DNA of 64,000 nt from JBCBSS01 sp039819065 (GTDB lineage Bacteria > Bacteroidota > Bacteroidia > Cytophagales > Cyclobacteriaceae): positions 80,730-144,729 of the forward strand of contig JBCBSS010000002.1 of NCBI GenBank assembly GCA_039819065.1, written 5' to 3'. A model generated the notes under the pieces. The model saw only the letters and a program-made list of their open reading frames with translations, was not told the DNA's origin and did no database searches. Of this stretch, positions 29,969 to 39,375 are shown piece by piece. Within the stretch, counting starts at the first letter, position 1; each line of letters opens with the position of its first letter. The position numbers and the translations under genes were made by a program.

Positions 29969-31399
29969 TTAAGCGCTGGCCTTTTTGATTTCCGGTACGC
30001 AAGGATAGTCGAAAAGGCAGTTTTGCTTAATGGCCTTAACGACTTTCTCAGGTACACATTTCTCCCAACCTTCCTCACCACTTTTGATTTTGGCAAGCAC
30101 ATTATCAGATATGATGTGTAGTAAATTCACGTTGGCATCTTCAATCTCCTGAAGCTTATTATTCTCGATCAAATAATAAAACAAATGCTTAAGGTGGTCG
30201 GGTAATTCCATGTCATTCAGCGTGTAAAGCTCCTTTGACTCTCCTTGTTTCAGAGATGGGTAAACGTATAACTTCACATTATGGCCGAATAGCGTACCAA
30301 ATGCCTCAAGTACACCTCCTCGCAGGTTTTTATAATATCCCTCATCAAATACTCGCTGAAGGTTATATACCCCTAGAATAATACCGATTTTGTAACCGCG
30401 GTTGATGGTAGATATATAGTTGACCAGCCTGTAGTATTCAGGATAATTTGAGATCAATACATTCTGTCCCAAGGAGCATATGATATCTGCTCGGTTTAGA
30501 AAATCCTTCTCGTCAATTTCTCCATCACTGGTGAGGTCGCTCAAGGTGAGTTCAGTCAACACTACGATCTTCTTCTTGTCTACGTCCGTCTCCCTTTTGA
30601 ACTTACGCCAGCCAGTCAGAAGCATATTCACGTTGACATTAGTAACCGGTCTAAAACGACCACGTAAGACCAGCACATTCTTTTTGTACAAAGCTTCAGA
30701 AGGTTGTATGGCGTTTCCGTCAGGGCCAAACATAGCCGCATTGGTCATACCATTCTTGACCAATTTGAGACTCATCAGGCGGTTATCAACCTCTTTAAAA
30801 TCCTCACCTTCCAGCTTGAACATGTCTATCTCCACGCGACCAGGGGTAACGTTGTCTAGTAAAGAATTGAGCAATTCTTCTGGGTCTTTGATAAAGAAAC
30901 AACCAAAGATTAGGTTCACACCAATGATACCCAGGGCGTGTTGTTGCATGAGGTTGTCATCATCATGCATTTTGACATGAATGATACACTCATTGGGTTC
31001 AGTGTTAGGACTCAGTTGGAAGCGTAAACCTATCCACCCGTGGGGTTGATTGGTTTTACTGTAGTTCAACGCTTCTACCGTATTAGCTAATGCGAAAAAT
31101 CGCGTATTGTCAACTCTATCCGGCAACCTCTCTCCCAACAAACGGTATTCCTTATCCAGCATGCGAAGAAGCCGAGGTTCACAAACATATCGATCCGTAT
31201 GCCCATAAATCTCATCGCTGAAAGTCATGTCATAGGCAGACATGGTTTTGGCGATGGTTCCGGAAGCTCCTCCTGCTTTGAAAAAATTGGCCGCTACCTC
31301 CTGGCCCGCACCAATTTCAGCAAAAGAACCATAGATATCTTTACTCAGGTTAACTTTGAGGGCCTTCTCTTTGACGGTAAGCTTTCTGATCGAATCCAT
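29969..31399 (-). CDS. Conserved cytoplasmic protein of unknown function (often mislabelled in databases)
   Basis: A 476-residue soluble protein without signal peptide or membrane helices. It opens with VKEKALKVNLSKDIYGSFAEIGAGQEVAANFFKAGG and continues with AKTMSAYDMTFSDEIYG. I recall this family as widespread and highly conserved, and carrying inconsistent automatic names such as TonB-dependent receptor or nicotinate-nucleotide adenylyltransferase, neither of which fits: there is no plug, barrel or nucleotidyltransferase HxGH motif. A Rossmann-like segment near YKIGIILGVYNLQRVFDEGYY is possible. Convergent with smc and unlinked to other genes. Confidence 0.8.
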   Translation of the reverse strand: MDSIRKLTVKEKALKVNLSKDIYGSFAEIGAGQEVAANFFKAGGASGTIAKTMSAYDMTFSDEIYGHTDRYVCEPRLLRMLDKEYRLLGERLPDRVDNTRFFALANTVEALNYSKTNQPHGWIGLRFQLSPNTEPNECIIHVKMHDDDNLMQQHALGIIGVNLIFGCFFIKDPEELLNSLLDNVTPGRVEIDMFKLEGEDFKEVDNRLMSLKLVKNGMTNAAMFGPDGNAIQPSEALYKKNVLVLRGRFRPVTNVNVNMLLTGWRKFKRETDVDKKKIVVLTELTLSDLTSDGEIDEKDFLNRADIICSLGQNVLISNYPEYYRLVNYISTINRGYKIGIILGVYNLQRVFDEGYYKNLRGGVLEAFGTLFGHNVKLYVYPSLKQGESKELYTLNDMELPDHLKHLFYYLIENNKLQEIEDANVNLLHIISDNVLAKIKSGEEGWEKCVPEKVVKAIKQNCLFDYPCVPEIKKASA

Positions 31400-31585
31400 G
31401 TTGGTAATCCGCAGGTTGTTTGTGTAAAGGAATCAAATTTTCTTTAAAATATCATCTCTGACACGACAAATTAAACTTTAATTATTTACCTTAGAATAAG
31501 CTCAAAACCCTGTTTTTGAATAACTTCTATTTTTTAGTTTAAGTCCGGGCAGACTTTATTTTTTGCTGGCTTTATTCATTGTGAT

Positions 31586-32866
31586 ATGAATGTTCTGGAT
31601 TTCATAGCCATTCTTATCGTCTTGGCTGCATTTTTTACGCTGATTAACCTCAATTTCCTCAAGCTACCCTCGACGATCGGCCTGATGCTTTTGGCATTGG
31701 CACTATCTGCTTTCATCATACTAGGAGGGCTCGTATTTAGCGATGTCACCAGAATAGCTACCAACATCATGACCGAGTTTGATTTCTCTGACGTTCTCTT
31801 TGACGTCATGCTCAGTTTCTTACTATTTGCTGGTGCCCTGGAAATCAACTTAAGAAAGCTCGGTGAGGAAAAGTGGACTATTCTAGCCCTAGCCACCTTA
31901 GGTGTGTTGATATCCACCTTTGTAATAGGCACCGTGATGTACGTCATTCTGCCATTCCTGGGGCTTTCCTTGAGCTACATCTACTGCCTGTTATTCGGAG
32001 CACTCATCTCTCCTACTGATCCGATTTCCGTATTGGCCATGCTTAAGAAGTACAACATGTCCAAGAATCTGGAATCGCAAATAGCAGGTGAGTCTTTATT
32101 TAATGATGGTGTTGGTGTGGTAGTATTCCTTTCCATATTCAGCGTGGCAAGAACTGGTGTAGATAACTTTGAACCCTTTAACGTCCTGGAATTATTCGGT
32201 CTTGAAGTAGGGGGAGGCCTATTACTAGGAGTTGTATTTGGTTACATAGGCCTGTATTTGCTTAAAATCATTGATAACGAGCATACGGAAATAGAAGTCT
32301 TGGTCACGCTATCAATGGTGCTAGGAGGTTCTAGGCTCGCCGATCATATCGGCGTTTCGGGGCCTTTGGCCATGGTGGTGATGGGGCTTTTTGTAGGTAG
32401 AAAGGGCCGATCTAAATCTCTGGAAAATGTAGCCGGGGAATATGTCTATAAATTCTGGCATTTGATGGATGAAGCCATGAACGCTATCCTGTTCATTCTG
32501 ATAGGTATGCAAGTGATTCTTATCAAATTCGAGGTGGATTACCTCTATTCTGCCTCTATTGCCATTGTGGTGGTTCTTTTAGGTAGGGCCTTCGGTGTTG
32601 GACTACCTATTTTCGCAATGCGTATTCGTAAATACTTCCCTCAATACACAGTCAGAATTCTCACCTGGAGCGGTTTGAGAGGAGGTATTTCAGTGGCATT
32701 GGCACTATCACTATACCATCCCTATAAAGGCTTTGAACTGGATGCACACGTCGCTGACTTGATCACTACTATGACTTATGGTGTGGTACTGTTCTCAATC
32801 GTTGTGCAAGGCCTTACTATTAAGGGATTATTCCAAAGATTTGCCAAAGCAAATCCACCTTCCTAA
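31586..32866 (+). CDS. Na+/H+ antiporter, CPA1/NhaP type
   Basis: A 426-residue inner-membrane protein with about 12 hydrophobic segments. Diagnostic motifs are LLFAGALEINLRKL (helix 3 region), FGALISPTDPISVLAML and GESLFNDGVGVVVFL, whose Asn-Asp pair is the ion-binding ND motif of electroneutral CPA1 exchangers, and LTWSGLRGGISVALALSL near the end. It exchanges cytoplasmic Na+ (or K+) for protons. There is no long C-terminal regulatory domain. It is followed by an NSS-type transporter gene in the same direction, 182 bp away, so co-transcription is uncertain. Confidence 0.93.
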   Translation: MNVLDFIAILIVLAAFFTLINLNFLKLPSTIGLMLLALALSAFIILGGLVFSDVTRIATNIMTEFDFSDVLFDVMLSFLLFAGALEINLRKLGEEKWTILALATLGVLISTFVIGTVMYVILPFLGLSLSYIYCLLFGALISPTDPISVLAMLKKYNMSKNLESQIAGESLFNDGVGVVVFLSIFSVARTGVDNFEPFNVLELFGLEVGGGLLLGVVFGYIGLYLLKIIDNEHTEIEVLVTLSMVLGGSRLADHIGVSGPLAMVVMGLFVGRKGRSKSLENVAGEYVYKFWHLMDEAMNAILFILIGMQVILIKFEVDYLYSASIAIVVVLLGRAFGVGLPIFAMRIRKYFPQYTVRILTWSGLRGGISVALALSLYHPYKGFELDAHVADLITTMTYGVVLFSIVVQGLTIKGLFQRFAKANPPS

Positions 32867-33048
32867 AACGTATATCTCAAGGATGCATCAAGGTTCTACT
32901 ATCTTTAATGCCTTGATCCTCAACCCCGTCCTCGTTCGATACAACAGGAAGAACAACCTACCTCCCACCATAGAACACTTTTGAATATTTGAAATTTGTC
33001 TATATTTTCAGGCCGTAAAAATTTAACCTAACGATAAAATAATCTTTC

Positions 33049-34452
33049 ATGGCAAACAGAGGAGGCTTTTCGAGCCGGCTAGGGTTTATAGCAGCAGCGG
33101 CAGGATCCGCCGTAGGACTTGGTAATATTTGGAAATTTCCTTTCGAGGTAGGAAATGGTGGTGGTGCTGCTTTCGTAGTGATCTACTTAACCTTCTGTTT
33201 TGTGCTCTGCTTTCCGGTAATGGTGACAGAGATTGCCATTGGTAGAAAAACCTCACTCAATCCCGTTGGAGCTTTCAAAGCGTTAGGATATAAGAATTGG
33301 GCCTTTGTAGGTAAGTTAGGTATCATCAGTGGTGTTCTGATATTATCCTTCTATAATGTGGTGGCCGGATGGGCCTTTGGCTACTTTCTGGAGATGGTAT
33401 CAGGTAATTTCGGCATCGGTGGTGAGTTTGGTACTTTTGTTTCTGATTGGGCAAAAGTGGGAGGATATGCCATCATCTTCATGATCTCGACCGCTTTCAT
33501 CGTATCGAGAGGTATTTCAGGAGGTATAGAAAAGGCAGCTAAAATATTGATGCCTACACTAATCATTATCATCCTAAGCCTTGTAGTTTACTCTTTGACT
33601 TTGGAAAACTCGTTCAAAGGAATCGAGTTCTACTTGGTACCGGATTTTTCCAAAATCACTGCCAATGTAGTTTTTAGCGCCCTTGGCCAAGCATTTTTCT
33701 CGCTTTCCCTGGGTATGGGAGCCCTAATCACCTACGGAAGCTATGTGGGTAAGAAGGAAAACATTGTGACATCAGCCGCCTTGATCACACTGGCTGACGT
33801 CGGTATAGCCTTTATCGCAGGGCTAATGATGTTTCCTTTGGTGGCCTTTATGAATGGAGGTGATATGAGCAATGTTGGTGAAGGTGGAGCTGGTTTGATT
33901 TTCGCCACCCTGCCGGGCGTATTTGAAACTTTAGGACCGACGCTAGGTATTATCATTGGTTCCCTATTCTTTCTGTTACTCTCTTTCGCAGCACTTACCT
34001 CTACAGTTTCGTTACTGGAAGTACCTGTTGCTTATGTAGTTGACGAGCACAATATCCAAAGAAACCGAGCGGTTTGGTTAGTAGCCATTGTAATCTTTGT
34101 GGTCGGTTTACCATCGCTTTTGGCTAATGGAGCCTCGGGCTTTTTCACCAACTTCATTACTTATTTCGGCGCTGAAAAAGCCACGGATTTCATGACTTTC
34201 GTTGGCCATATAGCTAATGATTCCTTCTTACCACTCGGAGGTTGCGTTATCGTATTCTTTGCCGCTTACATATGGAAGAAGGAAAATCTAATGAATGAGA
34301 TAGAAATTGGTTTTGACGGTTTTCGTCAGAAGTTCATATCGAAATATATAGATTTTGCCATAAGCTATTTATGTCCATTAATACTCGCGATTCTTTTCGT
34401 CTTGACCGTTCTCAATCGCTTCTTCGACATTAATCCCTTTGAAAATATTTAA
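33049..34452 (+). CDS. Sodium-dependent transporter, NSS/SNF family
   Basis: A 467-residue protein with about 11 membrane helices, typical of bacterial NSS members (LeuT-like). The N-terminus has the family signature SRLGFIAAAAGSAVGLGNIWKFPFEVGNGGGAAFV, including the unwound helix 1 region GLGNIW. Later segments include ALGQAFFSLSLGMGALITYGSY (helix 6) and SFAALTSTVSLLEVPVAY. The family imports amino acids or related amines with Na+ (and often Cl-). The substrate cannot be inferred. A strong bidirectional terminator follows immediately. Confidence 0.94.
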   Translation: MANRGGFSSRLGFIAAAAGSAVGLGNIWKFPFEVGNGGGAAFVVIYLTFCFVLCFPVMVTEIAIGRKTSLNPVGAFKALGYKNWAFVGKLGIISGVLILSFYNVVAGWAFGYFLEMVSGNFGIGGEFGTFVSDWAKVGGYAIIFMISTAFIVSRGISGGIEKAAKILMPTLIIIILSLVVYSLTLENSFKGIEFYLVPDFSKITANVVFSALGQAFFSLSLGMGALITYGSYVGKKENIVTSAALITLADVGIAFIAGLMMFPLVAFMNGGDMSNVGEGGAGLIFATLPGVFETLGPTLGIIIGSLFFLLLSFAALTSTVSLLEVPVAYVVDEHNIQRNRAVWLVAIVIFVVGLPSLLANGASGFFTNFITYFGAEKATDFMTFVGHIANDSFLPLGGCVIVFFAAYIWKKENLMNEIEIGFDGFRQKFISKYIDFAISYLCPLILAILFVLTVLNRFFDINPFENI

Positions 34453-34456
34453 ACAC

Positions 34457-34491
34457 AAAAAAGGCGGCTAGAATGACTAGCCGCCTTTTTT
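34457..34491. terminator. Bidirectional Rho-independent terminator
   Basis: Perfect hairpin AAGGCGGCTAG-AATGA-CTAGCCGCCTT flanked by A-run and T-run, between convergent genes (NSS transporter and TerB-like protein). Confidence 0.95.
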
Positions 34492-34509
34492 GTTACCAAA
34501 GCTTAGAGA

Positions 34510-34938
34510 CTAAATCTCATAATTAGCTTCAACGCGATCAACGAACTCATCCCACTCCTCGGGTAGGGGATTACCGCGATCAAATAAGGTAACTATCTCA
34601 GTTACCAATTCTTTCTTATAGCCAAATTGCTTAACAATATCTTCACAAAAAGTAATCTCATCATCATCAACAACGCCATCAGCATAAACCATCAGTACTA
34701 AGTCGTAAAGCTGGTTCATTTTATTCTCATGACTGTTAGGTATATGCAACTCGAGTTTCTTGTCACTTTCTATGATCCTCTTTGTTTGTCTTTCTTTGAG
34801 ACCATACTTTTCACCAAGCTTATAAAGTAATTTGATCTCCTCCTCGTGTAAATGTCCGTCAGACTTGGCTAAGGCCACCAAATTGTTCAGGTGACTCTTC
34901 TTAAATGACAAATACTCTCTTTCAAAAAAACCAATCAT
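34510..34938 (-). CDS. TerB-like domain protein
   Basis: 142 residues, all-alpha by appearance. The pattern NLVALAKSDGHLHEEEIKLLYKLGEKYGL (about residues 18-46), a mid-helix with IIESDKKLEL, then LYDLVLMVYADGVVDDDEITFCEDIVKQFGY (about 79-109) is the two-half acidic signature of TerB/DjlA-type domains, which bind metal or act as envelope-stress adaptors. There are no TerC/D genes here, so tellurite resistance should not be assumed. A second TerB-like gene lies 111 bp upstream in the same direction; the two are similar in layout and probably paralogous. Confidence 0.82.
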   Translation of the reverse strand: MIGFFEREYLSFKKSHLNNLVALAKSDGHLHEEEIKLLYKLGEKYGLKERQTKRIIESDKKLELHIPNSHENKMNQLYDLVLMVYADGVVDDDEITFCEDIVKQFGYKKELVTEIVTLFDRGNPLPEEWDEFVDRVEANYEI

Positions 34939-35049
34939 AGCAACAAGGTTTAAGATTTTAAGCTATTCAAAAAGATACTAATAATATAGTCTAATTCTGC
35001 GCAAGAGCCAAAAAGTACATCGACCTTTGAATATGTCTACAACATAAAA

Positions 35050-35433
35050 TCAATCCCACAGGCGACGGGTCAATGAAATAACATGGTCCAAATCACTTTT
35101 TTGCATTCCCATCCTCTCGGCTACATGGAGGCAAAGGTCATACTCCTTATCTTCGATTTCGCCATCTACCATTGACATGTAAACGACATCAGCTAGTTGT
35201 TCATCTTTATCTTCTTCAGTTTCCGGGGGCACAAATTCCAGTTTATCCGCATTCTCTATTACGCTGTGTACCTGATCATGAGGTAATCCAAGCTCCTCAG
35301 CCCTTTCCTCCAAAAACACTTTCTCGTCATCATCCAAAAAACCATCTACTACAGCTACTGCAACCAAGTTTTTAAAATGATCTAGTGTTACAAAGCGGTT
35401 ATTTTCCACTGACATTAATTCGTTTTTTGTCAT
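35050..35433 (-). CDS. TerB-like domain protein (paralogue of the adjacent gene)
   Basis: 127 residues from ATG at 35433. The open frame extends to 35571, but the extra part overlaps the divergent beta-barrel gene and reads as non-coding. It shares the two-half TerB layout: NLVAVAVVDGFLDDDEKVFLEERAEELGL, then LADVVYMSMVDGEIEDKEYDLCLHVAERMGM, ending SLTRRLWD. It is strongly acidic and probably cytoplasmic. It is probably an old duplicate of the 34510-34938 gene; function unknown. Confidence 0.82.
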   Translation of the reverse strand: MTKNELMSVENNRFVTLDHFKNLVAVAVVDGFLDDDEKVFLEERAEELGLPHDQVHSVIENADKLEFVPPETEEDKDEQLADVVYMSMVDGEIEDKEYDLCLHVAERMGMQKSDLDHVISLTRRLWD

Positions 35434-35536
35434 AAAGATAGAAAGAATATTGACGTTTCGATTTAATTTCAAGGAACTATATGGAATAGGCGACCAGTTC
35501 AAATCGCTATGTTTTTTAACCCTAATCCAAGATAAA

Positions 35537-36325
35537 ATGAAGTATACACTCAAATTTTGCCTAACTCTCATTCTGTTATTTTCCTGTCAATTATTATCGG
35601 CGCAAATATTTACAGACCGACCTAATCAAACAGATGCCATTCAATTATTACCTAAAGGCTTCTTTCAAGTAGAATTAGGATACATGCGCAATATTGAGAG
35701 GTTAGAAGGTTCGTTTGACCAATTCAATCTTCGAACCAATACTGCACCCAATGTCAGTATCAAATATGGTCTATCTGATCGTGTTGAAGTCAGGGTATTG
35801 TTCAACTATATCACATTAAGCTCCAGAATTGACGGCAATACATTCAGACAAGATGATGGGGTGTCTCCTATCACCCTGTCACCTAAGTTTTTCCTATTCG
35901 AGCAAAAAGGGATTCTACCTAAAACAACTTTCGTTGCCAATTTGACTTTCCCATCGGTCGGTAGCGAGCAATTTCAAGTACAAGACCTCAATTATGGCTT
36001 TAGGTTCTTGATGGAAAATGCGACAGGCAAGTCTTCAATCGCCTACGGTATAGGCCTGGATGTAGCAGATAACGGTGAAACCGCAGGAGCTTATTCTATC
36101 ACCTATGGCTATCCAATAACAGATAAATTGGGGAGTTTTGTTGAATTCTTTGGCTTTCTACCGGGAGAGGCACAGAGTACACACACCTTCGATTTTGGAC
36201 TGACTTACCTGATTATCGACTCAATACAAATCGATGTGTCATATGGAATAGGCTTAAATGAAAGAAGTTTTGACAACTTCATAAGCACTGGAATTGCATG
36301 GGGTATCAATACTCGGAAGAATTAA
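35537..36325 (+). CDS. Outer-membrane beta-barrel protein, MetA-pathway transporter-like
   Basis: 262 residues from ATG at 35537; the frame upstream to 35450 lacks signal features. Residues 1-20 form a signal peptide ending LLSAQ. The mature part starts IFTDRPNQTDAIQLLPKGFFQVELGY, the classic opening of the phenol MetA degradation/transporter-like outer-membrane family, followed by alternating beta strands (SIKYGLSDRVEVRVLFNY, SIAYGIGLDVAD, IQIDVSYGIGLNERSFDNF). It is probably a small barrel; the substrate is unknown. The 3' end overlaps the convergent glycosyltransferase gene by 4 bp. Confidence 0.82.
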   Translation: MKYTLKFCLTLILLFSCQLLSAQIFTDRPNQTDAIQLLPKGFFQVELGYMRNIERLEGSFDQFNLRTNTAPNVSIKYGLSDRVEVRVLFNYITLSSRIDGNTFRQDDGVSPITLSPKFFLFEQKGILPKTTFVANLTFPSVGSEQFQVQDLNYGFRFLMENATGKSSIAYGIGLDVADNGETAGAYSITYGYPITDKLGSFVEFFGFLPGEAQSTHTFDFGLTYLIIDSIQIDVSYGIGLNERSFDNFISTGIAWGINTRKN

Positions 36326-37407
36326 GGGGCTATCAACTGATTAAAGTAGTTTTCATAGTTAACTACAGTTCTATGGATAGAATATTCTTCTGAAGCAGTC
36401 TTGAAGGCTTGGTCAGTGAGTCTTTTCTTTAAATCTTGATCATTGATCAGCCTTTTCAAACACATCTTTAGTCCTTGGATATCACCATCTTCGAAGAGAA
36501 GCCCGTTTTCCCCATCCTGAACGAGGTCCAGGTTGCCAGCTGCTGCCGTCGCGATGACAGGAGCCCTCAGGTACATTGCTTCAAGGAGGGACTGCGATAA
36601 CCCTTCCATTGTAGAGGCCAAAACATGAGCAGAAAACAATGGGTAATGATTTAACACTTCATCTCCGTCCAGTATGCCTTCAAAATACAACCTATGGCTC
36701 ACTTTGTAATTAGCTATAATCTCATCATACTCAGGCTGTTTTTCTATACCCAGAAAAATCGCCGTAACCGGTTCGTCAAATAAAGCTAGTGCTTGAAGGA
36801 TTTGGATCTGGTTCTTCTTACGAGATACGCAGCCAATAACAGTATCACCTTGCTTAATTTGATACTTTTTGATCAGACTTTTCTGCACGTCATCATTAAC
36901 AGCTTTATACTTGTCAGCTGGCGTTCCATTTCTAATCACTGTTATATGCTTGTCCTTAATCCCATTATCAATTAATGAACGCTTGACTCCTTCACTAACA
37001 GCAACTATCCCAGCCGTACCTTTTTGGTAGATCCAGCTTTGAAAGAAACCACCAACACTATTGGATATCTGACGCCGAGTGTGGACTATTTTGACATTAA
37101 GCCGGTATTTCCATTTAGCAAAAATGGTGGTATATCTGTCAAGGCTGGATTGGGCGTTGATAATTTGGATGTTGTATTGCCTTACTACATCCCGTATTTG
37201 ACGCATATTGACACGGTCAAACCTGGACTTGAATGTCATAGGGAGGAGATTGACATCCGTAGAAGCTAAAAGCTCGAAAAGAAGTGATTCTTTTCGAGCC
37301 CCTAGATATACGTTATGTCCCCTTTCAGCCAGACCCTTAGCCAGATATGAAATGGAATTGGTAGAACCGGCTATGTCTCCCTGAAAAGTTATGAACAGAA
37401 TATTCAC
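36322..37407 (-). CDS. Glycosyltransferase family 4
   Basis: A 361-residue GT-B fold enzyme. The N-terminal half has the loop GSTNSISYLAKGLAERGHNVYLG and a segment IVHTRRQISNSVGGFFQSW. The C-terminal half has a linker VIGCVSRKKNQIQILQAL and the nucleotide-sugar site HVLASTMEGLSQSLLEAMYLRAPVIATAAAGNLDLVQDGENGLLF, including the E-x7-E motif of GT4 enzymes. It transfers a sugar to a lipid or polysaccharide acceptor; donor and acceptor are unknown. It starts 2 bp after the upstream acyl-CoA ligase stop, so the two are co-transcribed, although they are not an obvious functional pair. Confidence 0.9.
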   Translation of the reverse strand: MNILFITFQGDIAGSTNSISYLAKGLAERGHNVYLGARKESLLFELLASTDVNLLPMTFKSRFDRVNMRQIRDVVRQYNIQIINAQSSLDRYTTIFAKWKYRLNVKIVHTRRQISNSVGGFFQSWIYQKGTAGIVAVSEGVKRSLIDNGIKDKHITVIRNGTPADKYKAVNDDVQKSLIKKYQIKQGDTVIGCVSRKKNQIQILQALALFDEPVTAIFLGIEKQPEYDEIIANYKVSHRLYFEGILDGDEVLNHYPLFSAHVLASTMEGLSQSLLEAMYLRAPVIATAAAGNLDLVQDGENGLLFEDGDIQGLKMCLKRLINDQDLKKRLTDQAFKTASEEYSIHRTVVNYENYFNQLIAP

Positions 37408-37409
37408 GC

Positions 37410-39107
37410 TTAACTGGTCACCTTCTGTCCTTTTTCTTTTTGCGCTTCCTCTTCTTTAAGCACTCTTCTCAATATTTTACCCACATTAGTCTTGGGAAGC
37501 TCATCTTTGAATTCTATGAATTTTGGTGTCTTGTAAGCTGTCAGGTTTTCATCACAATATTGATGAAGCTCTTCCTGAGTCAACGAAGGATCACCTTTAA
37601 CCACAAATATCTTAACACACTCCGTGGATTTTGGGTGAGGCACACCAATGGCAGCCACTTCCAGCACTTTAGGGTGATCGGCTACCACATTTTCTACTTC
37701 ATTCGGATATACATTGAAGCCAGATACATTGATCATATCTTTCTTACGATCGACGATTTTGAAGAATCCATCTTCATCCATCATACCGATATCACCGGTT
37801 CTGAACCAGCCATCCTCAAAAAAGACATCCGCATTATCTCTACCCCAGTATCCTTTCATCACCTGCGGTCCTCTGGCACAAATCTCTCCTACTTCCCCCT
37901 GCGGTAGTTTATTACCTTCAGAATCGAAGATCGCTAACTCTGTATTCGGTATAGGCAAACCGATGGTGCCCATTTTCTCGGTGTTATCGAGTGGGTTACA
38001 CGACAACACGGGCGATGTTTCACTTAAACCGTAGCCTTCTACCAATGATTTGCCAGTCACTTCTTTCCACTTCTTGGCTACGAAATCCTGCACAGCCATA
38101 CCCCCGCCTATAGAACCTTTCAGTTTACCGAAACCGACATTCTTGAATTCGTCTTGGTTCATCAAGCCATTGAATAGCGTATTCACTCCTGTCATTAAAC
38201 TGAAATCATGCTTCTTCAATTCCTTGATGAAAGCAGGCATATCTCGTGGATTAGTAATCAGTATGTTTTTTGCTCCGATATATGCCATGAATACACCATT
38301 CACATTGAGTGCGAAAATGTGGTATAATGGTATCGCAGTAATCATCGTCTCGCGAACGCCCTCCTCTAATAGCGGTTTGAACCAGGCATGAATTTGTGCT
38401 GTATGCGCAACCACATTACCATGGGAAAGCTGTGCACCTTTAGATACACCAGTAGTACCACCTGTGTATTGCAAAAAAGCCAGATCAGTAGATTCGACCT
38501 CAGGACGTTGATATGATAGTTTGGCTCCTTTGCTGAGCACATCTTTAAAGGAGATGGTACCTGGGATGTTGTAAGCCGGCACCATTTTCTTGACATTTTT
38601 TACCACAAAATTGACCAAGGCTCCCTTAAAGCCTCCTAACATATCACCTAGTTTGGTAACTATGATGTGCTTAGCCGGTATTTTATCTACTATTTTTTCA
38701 AGGTTATGGGCAAAATTAGCTACAATCACAACGGCTGATATTCCCGCATCTTTGAATTGATGCTCCATCTCCCTTGGCGTATAAAGTGGGTTGGTATTAA
38801 CAACTGTCAAGCCCGCCCGTAATGCGCCGAACAGCGCGATAGGATATTGTAGCAAATTAGGCATCTGCAAGGCGATCCTATCCCCTTTCTTCAATCCTAA
38901 CTCATGCTGCAAATAGGCAGCAAAGGCCTTGGATAGGTCATTGATTTCACGATAGGTTAATGACTTACCCATGTTCTCAAATGCATCATGCCCACCATAC
39001 TTCTCAAAGCATTCTTCTAAAATGTCTAATAATGAATTATATTCGTGAGGATTAATCTTTTGCGGAACACGCTGCGGATACTGATTTAGCCAAGGAAAAT
39101 CGCTCAT
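37410..39107 (-). CDS. Long-chain fatty acid-CoA ligase (AMP-binding enzyme)
   Basis: 565 residues from ATG at 39107; a GTG at 39113 is in frame. ANL-superfamily motifs in order: LQYTGGTTGVSKGAQLSHGN (P-loop A3), LVEGYGLSETSPVL (A5), GWFRTGDIGMMDEDGFFKIVDRKKDMINVSGFNVYPNEVE (A7/A8) and a C-terminal catalytic Lys in PKTNVGKILRR (A10). Length and motifs match FadD-type ligases, which activate fatty acids to acyl-CoA via an acyl-AMP. It feeds beta-oxidation or lipid synthesis at the inner face of the membrane. The glycosyltransferase gene follows 2 bp downstream. Confidence 0.95.
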   Translation of the reverse strand: MSDFPWLNQYPQRVPQKINPHEYNSLLDILEECFEKYGGHDAFENMGKSLTYREINDLSKAFAAYLQHELGLKKGDRIALQMPNLLQYPIALFGALRAGLTVVNTNPLYTPREMEHQFKDAGISAVVIVANFAHNLEKIVDKIPAKHIIVTKLGDMLGGFKGALVNFVVKNVKKMVPAYNIPGTISFKDVLSKGAKLSYQRPEVESTDLAFLQYTGGTTGVSKGAQLSHGNVVAHTAQIHAWFKPLLEEGVRETMITAIPLYHIFALNVNGVFMAYIGAKNILITNPRDMPAFIKELKKHDFSLMTGVNTLFNGLMNQDEFKNVGFGKLKGSIGGGMAVQDFVAKKWKEVTGKSLVEGYGLSETSPVLSCNPLDNTEKMGTIGLPIPNTELAIFDSEGNKLPQGEVGEICARGPQVMKGYWGRDNADVFFEDGWFRTGDIGMMDEDGFFKIVDRKKDMINVSGFNVYPNEVENVVADHPKVLEVAAIGVPHPKSTECVKIFVVKGDPSLTQEELHQYCDENLTAYKTPKFIEFKDELPKTNVGKILRRVLKEEEAQKEKGQKVTS

Positions 39108-39202
39108 ATACACTTTTTTTGTGGTTCAAAAATTTTGGGAGCTAAAGATTGCAAAAATTTGGCTAATTAAAGTGGGAGGCAGATGACTTTTTTGGGTACA
39201 AA

Positions 39203-39234
39203 TAAGAAAAGCTCCCAAGTAAGTTGAGAGCTTT
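39203..39234 (-). terminator. Rho-independent terminator of the tRNA-like gene
   Basis: Minus-strand hairpin AAAGCTC-T-CAA-CTTAC-TTG-G-GAGCTTT followed by TTCTTATTT. It begins 4 nt after the 3' end of the tRNA-like element. Confidence 0.7.
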
Positions 39235-39237
39235 GTG

Positions 39238-39353
39238 CTGTAGAGGGAGGATTCGAACCTCCACGGAGCGGTTAGTTCCGTAGAACGGAATTTGTTCCGG
39301 TGTCTCCACCCCCGAGACCGGAGGGCTTGTCTGCCAATTTCAACACCCTACAG
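39238..39353 (-). tRNA. Non-canonical, oversized tRNA-Leu-like RNA (no standard anticodon arm)
   Basis: Seen on the minus strand: an acceptor stem CTGTAGGG / CTCTACAG (8 bp counting an extra outer C-G, one G-T), a leucine-type D arm TTGAAATTGGCAGACAA, and a perfect T arm GGAGG-TTCGAAT-CCTCC. Between D and T arms lie 64 nt instead of the usual 31-38. This middle part folds as CCGGT-CTC-GGGGGTG-GAG-AC-ACCGG plus TTCCG-TTCTA-CGGAA, or as CCCTC-CGGTCTC-GGGGG with a 40-nt variable arm; none gives a Leu anticodon after U33. CCA is not encoded. A TACTTTTG box precedes it and a terminator follows, so it looks transcribed. It could be a divergent tRNA, a tRNA-derived regulatory RNA or a decaying gene. 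Confidence 0.65.
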
Positions 39354-39375
39354 TGTTTGTTTCGTTTTGTTGAAT

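Noticed and set aside
30480..30980. 166-codon plus-strand ORF
   Set aside because: Shadow of the conserved 476-residue gene on the minus strand; no recognisable domain.
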